Origin: Synchiropus splendidus
Lineage: Eukaryota; Chordata; Actinopteri; Syngnathiformes; Callionymidae
NCBI RefSeq assembly: GCF_027744825.2
Contig: NC_071348.1
Coordinates: forward strand, 14,107,563 to 14,171,562
Direction: 5' to 3'
DNA: 64,000 nucleotides
The notes under the pieces are model-generated. The model searched no databases. It saw nothing but the letters and a program-made list of their open reading frames with translations, and was not told the origin of the DNA. A program made the position numbers and the translations under genes. Positions 23,601 through 34,599 of this stretch are shown here, piece by piece; position 1 is the first letter of the stretch, and each line of letters starts with the position of its first letter.

Positions 23601-26600
23601 ACGAGTGTAATAAACGATGTAAATGTTGTGCAGAGAGTTGCACCAATCGGCTGGTGCAGCACGGGCTGCAGGTTCGACTCCAGCTGTTTAAAACCCAAAA
23701 CAAAGGGTGGGGCATCCGCTGCCTGGATGACGTGGCTAAAGGTTCTTTCGTCTGCATTTATGCTGGTGAGTCCAGAAAGGCCTGCAACTCAGAACTGATG
23801 TCAACCTCGGCTTGTCTTCAACTGTTGCTATCCCTGATGGTGAGAAGAACATTCGTTGTCGAGGTGATGACTTACCGCTCCTTCCTCTTTTACCAGGTAA
23901 AATCTTGACAGACGATTTTGCAGACAAAGAAGGTTTGGAGATGGGAGATGAGTACTTTGCCAACTTGGACCACATCGAGAGCGTGGAGAACTTCAAGGAG
24001 GGCTACGAGAGTGAAGCCCACTGCTCAGACAGCGAGGGAAGTGGTGTTGATGTTTCCCGGCTAAAGATACAACCCTCCGCCTTAGTTTCAAATTCTGGCC
24101 GCCACGGAAAAAAAGGTCGGAAAGAGGTCTTTGATCTTCCTTCTTTGCTACTATGAGTGCAATTCTCATGGTTTTCTGTTTGATCTCAGCGCACAGCCCG
24201 AGCTCGTCTGGCGACAGCAACGGTGAGGACGAGAAAGATTCCAAGAGTGACGATGAAAGCGACAGTTCAGATGACACCTTTAGGAAGGACAATTTTTACA
24301 ACCCCAGTTCAGTGTGGAGGAGTTACACCACGCGTGGTCAAGTCAAAGGAAACAAGGAAGGTAAGCTGGAGAGTCATTTCACAGCGATGTGTAGATAGAT
24401 ACTGTCATTTCTGGACTATAAGCCGCTACTTTTTTCTCAAGGTCTGAACCCGGTGGCTTATACCACACGGCTAATATATGGATTATTCCAGGCTAAACAC
24501 CATCATGCTGCCAAAATATTGAGCCTCGTCACATCAAACCGATGACATCACAGGGGTTTTATTCACCTCAAAGCGGTCAAAATGCGCTGTTTTCACTCTC
24601 AAGTCTGGAGTGTCTCCTGGAGAAGTGGAGAGGAGAAGCAGCAGCTGAGACCAGCTGTTATCTCAGAACTTCAGACACAGGCGAAAACATTTTGAGCGTT
24701 TAATGTGAATAAAAGACATGAGGAGTTCATGATCCAAGTTCAGAAATTGCCGAGTTTGTTTCATGAGTCAGTCTCCATGCTGGACCCTGTTTTCCAAACT
24801 AGTTTGGAAGTGATCCTCATGCATTTTTAAGACGGGTGCACCACTAACCGGTGTGGCTATGTATGAACAAGATCTGTTTTCCTTCTTAAATGTAGTGACT
24901 GCGGCTAATATTCCGGTGGCTCTATAGTCCAGAATTTACGGTGGATAGATGGCCTTCATTCTTCCAGCTGTGGGGAAACTCAACCTGTTACAGCAGCCAT
25001 GCTTTTAGTGCTTCACCTTTCCTGTGCACCCCAGGGAGCCAGGATAGCAAAGATGGACTGATTCCAAGCACCAGAGGAACTGATGATGAAAACCCGCCAT
25101 CAATCCCAGAGGAGACTGGTAAAAGCAAAGTAGCTTCCTGGTTAACAAGCCAGGAAATGAAGAAGGTGAACAAACCTGAGGTAAATGTTTTCAAGAACCT
25201 CGGCTGACTCCTGGCTTTTTATGTTCTGTTGCCTCACGGATCCAATTTTTCTTTCTGTTTCAGCAGGATTCAGGTGATGTGAAAAGGTGACTTCATTTCC
25301 TGTTTCAAGTTCATATTTAATTTTGTGTGACGTCCATGGTGATGTTTGAAGACCAGATCAGTCCTACATCTCACATAGCTCTCTGCTATATGTGCGGGTT
25401 TCTAAATATTTCTCATTTCTGAATGATTTGAATTCTGAATTCTTATTTTAAAAAGTCCTCATCTTCACACTTCAAAAAATGTGTGTTGATGATGTGATTT
25501 GTTTTAGTCAACTGAAGTCTGAGATGGGAAAGAAGCAGGACGTGATGACACTCTCTGACAGCGATGACGTTCAGACCATCAGCTCTGGATCTGAAGACAA
25601 CAAGGAGAAAGAGAAGGCTCCTCAGGGTGAGAAGGAGTCACTCACACTCCAGTCGCTCCGATCTGGTGTCATCACTCAGCTCTTGTTTCCTCTGTAGCAA
25701 AGAAGCAGGTCGCCGTGAAGTCCACTCGTGGCATTGCTCTTAAGAACAGCCACGGAATGATGGTGAAGACTGGCACACCAGGAGGGGGCGGTGGAGGACA
25801 GGCCGGTCAGGGGGCTAAGCAACAGGGACACCTGGGCTCTGGTGGCGAGAACGCTCCCAGAAATACTCGTTCCTTCTTCGACGGCGAGGAATCCTGTTAC
25901 ATTATCGATGCCAAGCTGGAAGGCAACTTGGGTCGATACCTGAATGTAGGTTTCCTCATTATTACTGTCCTTGCACAAGCATTACTCTACTCTTTTCTAA
26001 ACCACACGTCTCTGTGTGCTTCTGCTTACAGCACAGCTGCAGTCCCAACCTGTTTGTCCAAAATGTGTTTGTGGACACGCACGACTTGAGGTTCCCATGG
26101 GTGGCTTTCTTTGCCAGCAAGTGAGTCTTTGAGTTTTCAGATGTTAAAGTTGTTCTGTTGATGTGTTGTTACTATTATATTTCGAAAAATGCCTCTAAGT
26201 ACTGCAACTGCTCTGTAGCCATAATATCCCAAGTGGAGCGACATACGTAAGTATTGACTTTTCATACTGTAAAAACCTGATCAGTAAGAACTGTTACTGT
26301 TCTCGTGCCACATATCTGGTATGAAACTGCCATGAAGATGACTTTGTCACATTACTATTTACTTTGTCCTGCAGAGGCTTGTGTTCTCTGAAGAATACTG
26401 TTGTATTTTTAGTGACTATTTGAAACAGTGGTGAGATCGCTGGTTGTTTTAAAAGTAGTTGCTGCATTTCAACAGCTCAGAACCACGTGACATCACACTA
26501 ATGTACAACTAAGACTCTGATTTGAGGAGCACTGTTTCTGGGGAGAAGTTCTTTCATCCCGCAGTTACGGTGTTGTCATTGTCTCAGATTATGTTGGACT

Positions 26601-27113
26601 GAATTGCCTGGAAGTGGATGCCAGTTTAAGAAGAAAAGCAAATTATACCCGACCTTGACAGTGTTTGGTCAGAGAAGAATGTCAGACAAGCCTCTTCAGT
26701 TATTTAGCCTGTGTCATTTTCTCCATCCAAACACTGTCTTGCTCTGGATATAAAATACGTCAGGCATTGTTGATTTCAAATCTATATGCTTTCAGCCTTC
26801 TCCATTACATTAGTGGCTGGGGCCAGCAAAGGAAAACATTGTTCCATTACTACAGAAATCCATACCAAACACCACCTTGTTCATGTTTATCTCCACTGGT
26901 GTGAATCACTACTTCCTTATCCAGACTGACTGGACACTGATGTTCCTGATAATGCCACCTGGTTGTCATTGAACTCATCCCTTTGTGTCCCTCAGGAGAA
27001 TTCGGGCCGGCACCGAGCTGACATGGGACTACAACTACGAGGTGGGCAGCGTGGAGGGTAAAGTTCTTCTTTGCTGCTGCGGGTCCACTGAGTGCAGAGG
27101 TCGACTGCTGTGA
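17133..27113 (+). CDS. setdb1: SETDB1 histone H3K9 methyltransferase
   Basis: This nuclear enzyme trimethylates H3K9 and silences retroelements with KRAB-zinc-finger/TRIM28 and HUSH partners. Coding exons: 17133-17149, 17804-18007, 18078-18247, 18418-18461, 18670-18796, 18871-19032, 19212-19413, 19489-19562, 20107-20297, 20467-20596, 20890-21040, 21677-21790, 21875-22178, 22255-22516, 23127-23217, 23310-23426, 23596-23765, 23897-24115, 24190-24360, 25035-25180, 25267-25286, 25508-25626, 25698-25945, 26032-26120, 26996-27113. All phases agree, giving 1219 codons (human about 1290). In order: acidic/coiled N-terminus with an eight-Asp run, tandem Tudor region (about residues 230-440), MBD (about 590-670), Cys-rich pre-SET (GCDCTDGC), a SET domain split by a long acidic insert, the [12 protein letters not shown] cofactor motif, WDYNYE, and post-[13 protein letters not shown]. 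No damage is seen. Confidence 0.96.
17622..17692. repeat. (GTT)n microsatellite in setdb1 intron 1
   Basis: About 23 uninterrupted TTG/GTT trinucleotides lie 112 bp upstream of exon 2. The minus-strand frame would be polyglutamine, but it is intronic and antisense. Confidence 0.95.
24401..24942. mobile_element. non-autonomous DNA transposon (MITE) in a setdb1 intron
   Basis: The left end 'actgtcatttctggactata' is mirrored by the reverse complement of the right end, 'accgtaaattctggactata'. The flanks carry near-identical 8-mers, agatagat before and ggatagat after, suggesting an 8-bp target-site duplication as in hAT elements. It is 542 bp and non-coding. It lies between the exons ending at 24360 and starting at 25035, wholly within the intron. 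Confidence 0.75.
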
Positions 27114-27900
27114 TCGGGGTCGACTCACCAAACTAATTGATCTTTTTTTATTTTTTATTTGTCACTGTACTTTTATATCATTATATTTCCCGGTTTGTCT
27201 TCTTCATCTGGTTGCAGCAACATTTGAATAAAATATAATTTCATCTATGAACCTGGGCTGCTTCCGTTTTGCTTCTTAAAATCAGCGGAGAGCTGAAAGA
27301 ATGGAATCTGCAGTTTTTGGATCTGACCCACCTGAAACATGGTGTTTGCCAGTGTGGTTTTGAGTCACATGTTTTCCCTTTAAAATGTGCTTTTGATTTA
27401 TCGGATCAATCACAGCATTCCATGACTGTGCTTATCGTTATTAGCTGTTACTAATACCTCCCAATTGTTACATTAAAAACTGCGTTTTTTCCATGGTGAC
27501 TGAGTGGTTTGGGCCGGTGCTAAACTTCGAGAATGGGAAAATCTATAAATGTCTCGATTGCTATTTAAAAAAAACCCACACAACTAATGTCCATGAACTT
27601 CTCATATCCGACCAGGTGTCGCGAACGCGTCTTGACATTTCTATCCCCCGCTTGGTTTGAAGGAAAAAGAGCATACCTCCATGGGATGAAGTTCTCATGT
27701 CAACAGGTCATCTATTTTACTCTTTGTTGTCATTTCACTTCTCTTTTTCGCTCGCTTTGCGCGATGATTCTGAAACTGTACGAAGGTTCCTTGAAGACAT
27801 CGCTCTCATCCGCCAATCAGATGCAGTGGCCCGTCAGTCGCCGCGAAACAAGTGAATAATAACGTTCTCCCTCAAAGGAAGCTCTTAAAAATCTCTGAAA
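27114..27900 (+). other. setdb1 3'UTR and rec8 5' region
   Basis: AATAAA at 27227-27232 gives a short setdb1 3'UTR of about 130 bp. The remaining 650 bp should contain the rec8 promoter and 5'UTR. No other gene is seen. Confidence 0.6.
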
Positions 27901-30900
27901 ATGTTTTACTTCCCGACTGTTCTGCAGCGACACAGCGGGTGTTTTGCCACAATATGGTGAGTTCATTTTACAGATCAAATGTTATATTCATGCCGCCTTC
28001 AGCAAAATGCGTCAAAACAGTTTCTACATCAAAGTTGTGATTAAAAAAAATAGTGGTCATGGACAGTGACGTGTTTTTTCTCGATATTATTGGTCAGAAA
28101 ACCAGTGACTTTTGGAGCGCTACTTTTCTCAGGTAGTGGAGCTTCTGATTCGCTTCATAAAGCTTTCCCTCTCAGCCTCGCGCGCTTTTGCTATTGAAAG
28201 TATATCTGGAATATATCGCATTGAAAGTGGTCCACATTTGTTTAAAGGTGGACTACTTTCAACGCAAGTTCAACAATCCCGCTTGAATTTTTTGAAGCCG
28301 CTCGCTTTCACAATTTCAAAATGCCGCTCAAACTGGTCCGTTATGCTCCAGGTTGAGCGCGCCTGCAGCTCCGAGTTCAAAATGAGTTCATAAATGAGCG
28401 TCGTTTTCATGGCGCGCATTTGCTTTAGAACAAGAATGTGCTCTATTCGTGTTCTGCTCACAAGTGCGTCACTTCACGAAGTTCACATCTGTGCAGGCTG
28501 GTGGCGACAAAGGGCATCAACGTTCCCCGTCGTCAAATCCTGCAGGTCAACGTGGCCCAAACCTGGTATGAAGGCGCTTGACTGTTTCCACTGTGGCTGG
28601 ATGTGCCTCTGCTTTGACTCGTCTTTGAAGACTCTGCCTGTCAATCACTGTTTTAAAGGACCTCCTTGAACTCATCAAAGATCACTTTTCGTTGTTGACC
28701 TTCATTCCATGATGGTGAAGGTCATTGGCTTTTGGCCTGTTGTAAACAAAACCTACCATCGAAGAAGACATGTTGCCACTGTGTACTTCACAGGATGTCC
28801 TGTTTTATGAATTGCATTTTATCAAATAGAAGCAATTCTTTGTTGTTTTTTCCTGCTTTATTGTGCTGTTTTTCTGTTTCTCTGACCCATTGTGAATGGA
28901 ATCTTATACCTGTGAAGTGAAGACATCATGGACTACGTGCTGGAGCGGGTCCAGCCTCCCCGACCTGATCTTCCTCCTCCTCGATTTTCCCTCTACCTGT
29001 CCGCCCAACTCCAGTATGGCGTGGTGGTGGTCTACCACCGCCAGTGTACCATGTTTCTGGGTGAGTGAGTCCTCTCTGGGAGCATGAAGGATTTAGTGCA
29101 GGCTGATGACTGGTGATCCTTCAGAGGAACTTCAGACCTTCATACATCGCCTGTTCAAAGACAAAGGCATTCAACGGATTGACCTGACTGACAATGTGTG
29201 AGTCTCAAAGCTGGACGTGATTATTATGTCTTCATTTTAAATGTTTTTTTTTCCTCATAATTCAGTTCATATCCAGTGAAATATGAAGGACCATGCAAGG
29301 TCACATGGTACAGTCTCGCTGAAGACCAACCTAGTGTCCCTTCTGCTTCCCCTGCTGTTATGTATCAGACCACCGCTGCTGCTCAAGGATGCTCTGACCT
29401 TCATGCTGGAGACCGACGGAGCTCCTGACCCATTGTTTGGAAGGATGCATGACTTGATGCCCAGCCCCAGAACTGTCATTGAGGTAGCACAAATAGCAGC
29501 AAGAGATTGGGGGCTCATGGTGAACCTGGCCTTGGTGTGACTCCCAGATGGAGAGGAGCAGACTCAGAGAAGTTTCTCCTGAAGAAAGTGCGCTGATCCA
29601 GGCTAGTCCGGCTTCTGCTGTGTCCCAGATGAGTGGTAAGACTTGTGGAAGATGCTCTCCACACAGAGAATGAATGATGAGACCCTGCCGAGGGTGGAGG
29701 AGTCGTGTGTGGTTCTTTGCCTTGATCAAGCAGTGTTGCAGTGTCTGCATCCCACTCCTTACAGACTTCACTGCAGCTCCAGAGGCCATCACTCTCAAAG
29801 AGTCAGAGCCGGCCACTGTCCCTTACCCAGAGGTGACACCTGCCGATGAGGCTTTTCATCCCACGCAGGTCCAAACATGACAGATATTTTCCTCCTCCTC
29901 GTCTCAGTTTGCGGGCGATGAGCTCCCGGAGGGTGGGCAAGATATGGTCGACTTCCTGTTGGAGCAAGAAGATTTCTTCTCAGAGGGTGAGGGTTCAAGC
30001 CCTGAGCACTGTCAGAGAACCACACTAACATGTTGTTGTTTTGAAGAGAATGGAACTGAGACGGAGCAGAGAAAGGAGGGAACTGAAGAAATCATCACAG
30101 CCAACCAGGAGTGAGTTTGAGATCCACATGAGCAAACGTGTCATGGAAATACACCTTTGTCTCTTCAGTCCAGGGGCCACTCTGCCTGCTGTTGAGGAGA
30201 CCACGCAGTTACCCCAGGGAGAGCTGGGTCTCACTGCGGAGCCCCCACGACCCCTGCCTGAACATCTCACCCAAGAGTCTCACCCCCCTGAGCCTCCCTC
30301 ACCTGGAGCAGAGGGCCGTGAAACAGGGATACTGGAGTCACAGGTCTGCAGCTGCTTTGTTGGACACTCACGCACCCTGGCGTTCATCACTTTTCTTTTT
30401 TAAATCTTGGTCTTGCCAGGGAGAGGAGAATTTTCAAACGCGTGGTCAGCAGATGGCGCTGTCGTCATTTGTTTATGCAGTCTGAATCATCTGGTGAAAC
30501 TACTCATGAATTTTCATATATTCCAGTGGAAACCAGACGGTCTGTCGTCTTTCTTCCAGGAGGTGGCTCCAACTGTGGTGAAGAAGAGGCCAAGGGAGCT
30601 GGTCTTATTCCCTACGGAGACGCAGCTCTCTTACCAGACCATGAAGGAGCAGATTCAGAACCCGCTGACTGAAACCAGATGTCCCCTGCTGCTCCCACCT
30701 CCGTCTCACCTGAGGATCCCGGCTGCAGAGCTCTTCAGAAAGCCCTGCACCTGTCAGTCAAACATTTAAAATCCTAACATTTGGGAACATCTCGTAGCTC
30801 TCTGTCACCCTGCTGTGGAGAGACAGGCCCAGCCTGTTCACCTTTCCAAAAATAAACAAAGCTATTTTTACCCTGCAGTCCTGTCGGAGGATGCGCTGTC

Positions 30901-32354
30901 TCTATGGAGACAAGCAGCCACCATCACACCTGTCTCTGCATCAGACCTGCCGGTCAGAGGCAGAGCTCCCGAGTCCAGTGAGAAGGAGAGGGCCACGAAG
31001 CAACAGGAACCAGAGGGACCGGAATTCTCAAGTAAACCTCTGAAAGCAGCTTGTCAGATTCATCCTCAGAAATATTGAGTCTATTTCAGTTTCAAAATGT
31101 GAATCTTCATTCAGTCACGCATGTTTATTTGGGTGCCGAGGTGAAAGGTCAGGGGATGAACATGACCTTGACCTGTGTCTTTGAATGTCCAGGTGACCTC
31201 TGTCTGCCACACATGGAAAGCTCCGACCCACCTGAGGTGTCCAGGGAGATGTTGTCAGAGAAGGGGGCGTACGTGACCCTCTCACATATTTGTCAGGATC
31301 ATGGGTCAAGTTGTTGTTCACGCCAACATGTGTCAATAGGTCGGTCAGCTCCAGAACTGGGACTCTGCTGGAGGACATCCCAGAGATGACCACAGAGCAA
31401 GCTTTAAACAGTGAAAAGGATTTTCGGACCTCTTTATTTGTCCACCCTGAGACATCTGGATACCCCATGTAAGACGTGGTTAAACAGTCTTGCGTTTACT
31501 TTGAGTCTCTTGTGAGCGTTTGAAACCACTTGTGTTCTGTGTCTGTGTGTTCAGCCTGCCTGAAGACCAGGCGACACCTGTGACCTTCCAGTCTCTCCTG
31601 TCTCCGAACACCAGCCGGAGGACTGTCGCCAGGGCTTTCCGCAATCTGCTGGGTACCGCTTCAGTTGACTTCATCATGTTATCACCCTACCGCGTCAGGC
31701 ATTCAGGAGGGGACACTGGATTTATGCCTTCGCATGTAGCGCATTTCCAGATTCATTCCCTGACTGTTGTTCAGTCACCATCATGTTCATCATGTTCATG
31801 TCTGACCATGGCTCATGTGGCCACTCCAAGCTCCCGTCTCCCACTGTCAGCTAATTCAGGCTAATACATCCGTCGAGGTTAGCATTAGCGTATGGGGAAA
31901 CACCTCTTTCATTAGTCATTTCATGTCTCCAAAAATGGTGAATAATCTGTGAATCCACCATTTGTATTTTGGTCGCTGCTCATCGTTTATTTACTTAGTA
32001 CACTTATGTACTTTTAGAAAGTGATGTTTTCATTCAAATGTATTTCCCCTCTTAAAATAAGTTGAAACATTCTTATTTTTCATGATATTTTTTTTGGCCC
32101 CTGACAGGAGTCACAGTATGTCAGTCGGCCCCACCGCTGCTCTACAGAATTCTCACACACGCATACACACGTAGATGTACCAAGTATTCTAACGGCCTTC
32201 TCTGTAGTTGCTCTGGAGGTCACAGCAGTCTTGTTGACTTGCCTCCTTGTGTGCAGGGATTGTGGAGAGCGGGACGGTGACGGTGGAGCAGACACAGCCC
32301 TATGGAGACATCATCATATCCCCTGGCGTGAGCTCCCAGTCTGCTCAAGTGTAG
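27901..32354 (+). CDS. rec8: REC8 meiotic cohesin kleisin subunit
   Basis: REC8 closes the SMC1/SMC3 cohesin ring in meiosis and is cut by separase. Exons: 27901-27956, 28497-28565, 28918-29060, 29125-29197, 29369-29483, 29548-29635, 29765-29868, 29908-29986, 30047-30110, 30169-30343, 30560-30752, 30879-31031, 31193-31268, 31340-31468, 31555-31652, 32257-32354 (TAG). The phases agree and give 570 codons (human 547). The N-terminus MFYFPTVLQRHSGCFATIW is the diagnostic Rad21/Rec8 start, followed by LYLSAQLQYGVVVVY and GAPDPLFGRM. The middle is acidic and poorly conserved. The C-terminal winged-helix part is recognised by FQSLLSPNTSRRTVARAF and QTQPYGDIIISPG. The 31268 donor (GC|gtacgt) with a 71-bp intron was chosen because it alone keeps frame. 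The last exon and last intron are copied at 46034-46755. Confidence 0.9.
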
Positions 32355-32543
32355 TCACCAGTTTCACCTCTGCCTTGTTTGAAATGTTAGCAATGTAGTT
32401 TCCACCTGAAATCAACCAGGTTTGTATGAAATTTCAGAGCGCAGTTGTTGATGCACTGTTTGAAGAGAGATAGGTTGTTGTTTTCTCAGCTTCGTGTGCA
32501 GTGAAGTGCAGTTCTGGTAAAAATTCAACTTCAAATAAAGTAG
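32355..32543 (+). other. rec8 3'UTR with polyadenylation signal
   Basis: AATAAA lies at 32534-32539. Sequence identity with the second copy at 46563-46755 stops a few bases later, exactly where LTR sequence begins, so the retroelement abuts the rec8 polyadenylation site. Confidence 0.7.
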
Positions 32544-32548
32544 TTTTG

Positions 32549-32688
32549 AGCATAAATCTTGCAGCAGCGCCTCTTTGTCTCCACATTCAGCTGGACCACT
32601 CCACAGCACAGCCAGGTGTCGAACTGATGGCAGCATTGGCGTGCAACCATCTTCTGCTCTGATACCCCTCGGTCAGGGTGGCAATATC
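32549..32688 (+). repeat. truncated 5' LTR of gypsy copy A
   Basis: This matches only the last about 140 bp of the two complete LTRs (from 'ataaatcttgcagcagcgcc' onward). The upstream part is missing, consistent with a deletion at the junction with the rec8 flank. Confidence 0.8.
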
Positions 32689-32706
32689 TGGTGGCTCGTC
32701 CGGGAT
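32689..32706 (+). promoter_or_regulatory. putative primer-binding site, copy A
   Basis: 'tggtggctcgtccgggat' differs by one base from the proline-tRNA primer site familiar from vertebrate retroviruses (from memory). It follows directly after the LTR-like end and is repeated at 39002. Confidence 0.7.
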
Positions 32707-32783
32707 TACAGCTAATCCCACAAAGATCCTAATTTGAAGTTCCTGAACCATCGTGCTACAACAGTGACTCCAGAGGTGAAGAG

Positions 32784-33725
32784 ATGTCCGCTCTACAAGA
32801 ACTGCAGCTTCACCAGTTGATCATCTCTGCCAACTCGGATGTGCTCTCCAAGCTGGCAGAGTCCATCAAGGATGACGTAGAGGAGGATCCACCAGGGGAC
32901 AATGCTACCGATGCTGAACTCTATGACTTCATGGTCGACTTCTTGAAAAGCGACAGGTTGGCAAGTCTAGAGGACCAAGGTATGTCCATCCTGTTTGTCT
33001 TCAAAGATCTCATCGCAGAACTGCAACGATCTCCAGCACCTACAGAGGAGCAACAGGAGCTCTTGGAAGAGAATGAGTCGATTGTGGTACCATCAGCGGT
33101 CAACACTCAGGGGGAGAGACCATCAGCTGTGACTGGCCAGGTTACTGATGTGATTAAGTTGACAGATGTTGCTGCTTTGCTGCCTCACAGAGAATTCAAG
33201 ATTCACAGCGCACAGATTTCTGACTGGGATTCTGATGTTACTAACAATTCACTGTGCAGGCAGATTGATGAAGGTTTATCTGAGAATTCTACTGAGGCAG
33301 AGGTGATTGGTGCAGTTCTAAAAATGATCAGAACTGGTACCATTCAAGATATGCTGATGACAAAAGATGGGCTAACTGTAGCTGAGCTCAAAGGTTTTCT
33401 CCGAGCAACTCTTACCAGACAAAAGTAGTGCGAGTTATTTCAGGAACTTAGCACTGCAAAGCAGCAGGAGAAAGAAAGCCCACAACAGTTCATGTACTGG
33501 CTAATGGGTCTACAACAGGGAGCACTGTTTGCCTCACAGCATGGTAGTTCAGAGTTTCAATACGACAACAGACTTGTCCATGGAGTGTTTCTTCACTTGT
33601 ATCAGGGAACCACTGAGAAATATACATATGTCAGGCGAGACCTCGAACCTGTTCAGAATCAGAATCCAATTTATTGCCATGGTCAGTGGGGATCCCACCA
33701 ACTAGGAAAGTGCTTTGGAATAAAG
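32784..33725 (+). pseudogene. gag-like region, copy A
   Basis: An open frame of 214 codons (32784-33428) starts MSALQELQLHQLIISANSDV and is acidic and helical. It ends in a TAG. The same frame continues beyond the stop with SPQQFMYWLMGLQQGALF, which looks like a capsid segment, so the TAG interrupts gag rather than ends it. The same TAG is present in copy B. After about 33650 the frame runs into an inserted repeat. Confidence 0.75.
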
Positions 33726-34038
33726 TGTTGACAAAAAAATATTATATAAAACAAAATAAAATGTGTGACTGCCGAGGGGAAGTAGCCGTTCGGGAGGTTC
33801 TGGTCTGGATGGACCGTAGCCTCCTGCCAGAGGGAAGAGGAACAAACAGTCCATGACCAGGGTGAGAAGGGTCGGCTTTGATCCGACCTGCACGTCTCTA
33901 GGTCCTGGAGACCTACAGGTCCTGAAGAGGTGGCAGGCTGCAACCGATCACTTTTTCAGCAGAACGGACGATGCGCTGCAGTCTGCTCTTGTCCCTGGAG
34001 GTGGCACTGTTGTACCAGACGGTGATAGAGGAGGTGTT
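33652..34038. repeat. dispersed repeat inserted in gag of copy A
   Basis: From 'cagaatcagaatccaattta' to about 34038 the sequence does not read as gag. It contains a phrase ('gatgcgctgcagtctgctct') that I recall as a common fish interspersed repeat. The identical insertion is at 39935-40320 in copy B. The boundaries are approximate. Confidence 0.55.
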
Positions 34039-34555
34039 CTTAACAAGACAAGCGTGACTGATGATTTTATTTTAGAAATCATGACAAATTCAGTCAGTGA
34101 AGAGGTGGGGAGACAAGCATGCCTAGGCCAGACTCACAAAACTCAAACAGTCACAGTCAATGCCACCCAACAAGGAGAGAAGCAACAGGTCGTTCAACCC
34201 TCACCTGAAGTCCAAGCAAGTGCTCTTCAAACTAAAGCTGAAAACCAGGCGAATCGCACAGCTATCCATGAACTGAGAGCATATGTCTCAGCCTTGGTGG
34301 CAAAAACCATTGAAAATGCCCTCATTCCCAGAACCAGTACTCTTGAACAGTCTCAAGCCAACTCAAGTAGTACCGTCCAACCACCTAAGTGCACCATGAA
34401 GGGGAAATGCCAGCCATGCTTAGCTCAGGGGACTGCAATCTGTAACCACTGTTTCAAATGTGGCCAGGAAGGACACAGAGCTGTGGGCTGCATGTCAAAG
34501 ACCACAGCTGCGGGAGACGCACGGAGGTCACTGGGCAGGCACCACCAGTGACCGA
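34039..34555 (+). pseudogene. nucleocapsid-like part of gag, copy A
   Basis: The frame resumes after the repeat and ends in a CCHC zinc knuckle, CFKCGQEGHRAVGC, at 34450-34491 (C-x2-C-x4-H-x4-C), typical of gag nucleocapsid. It is followed by a stop. Confidence 0.75.
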
Positions 34556-34599
34556 ACAAGCACCAGTGTCCCTGCTCACCGTATGCTGCCATGACTCCA

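Noticed and set aside
29358..29816. 152-codon minus-strand open frame
   Set aside because: Antisense to in-phase rec8 exons; the sequence has no family resemblance.
33426..33428. TAG within gag as a programmed readthrough site
   Set aside because: It lies inside the capsid-like region and not at a gag-pol border, and other lesions are present, so an ordinary nonsense mutation is the simpler reading.
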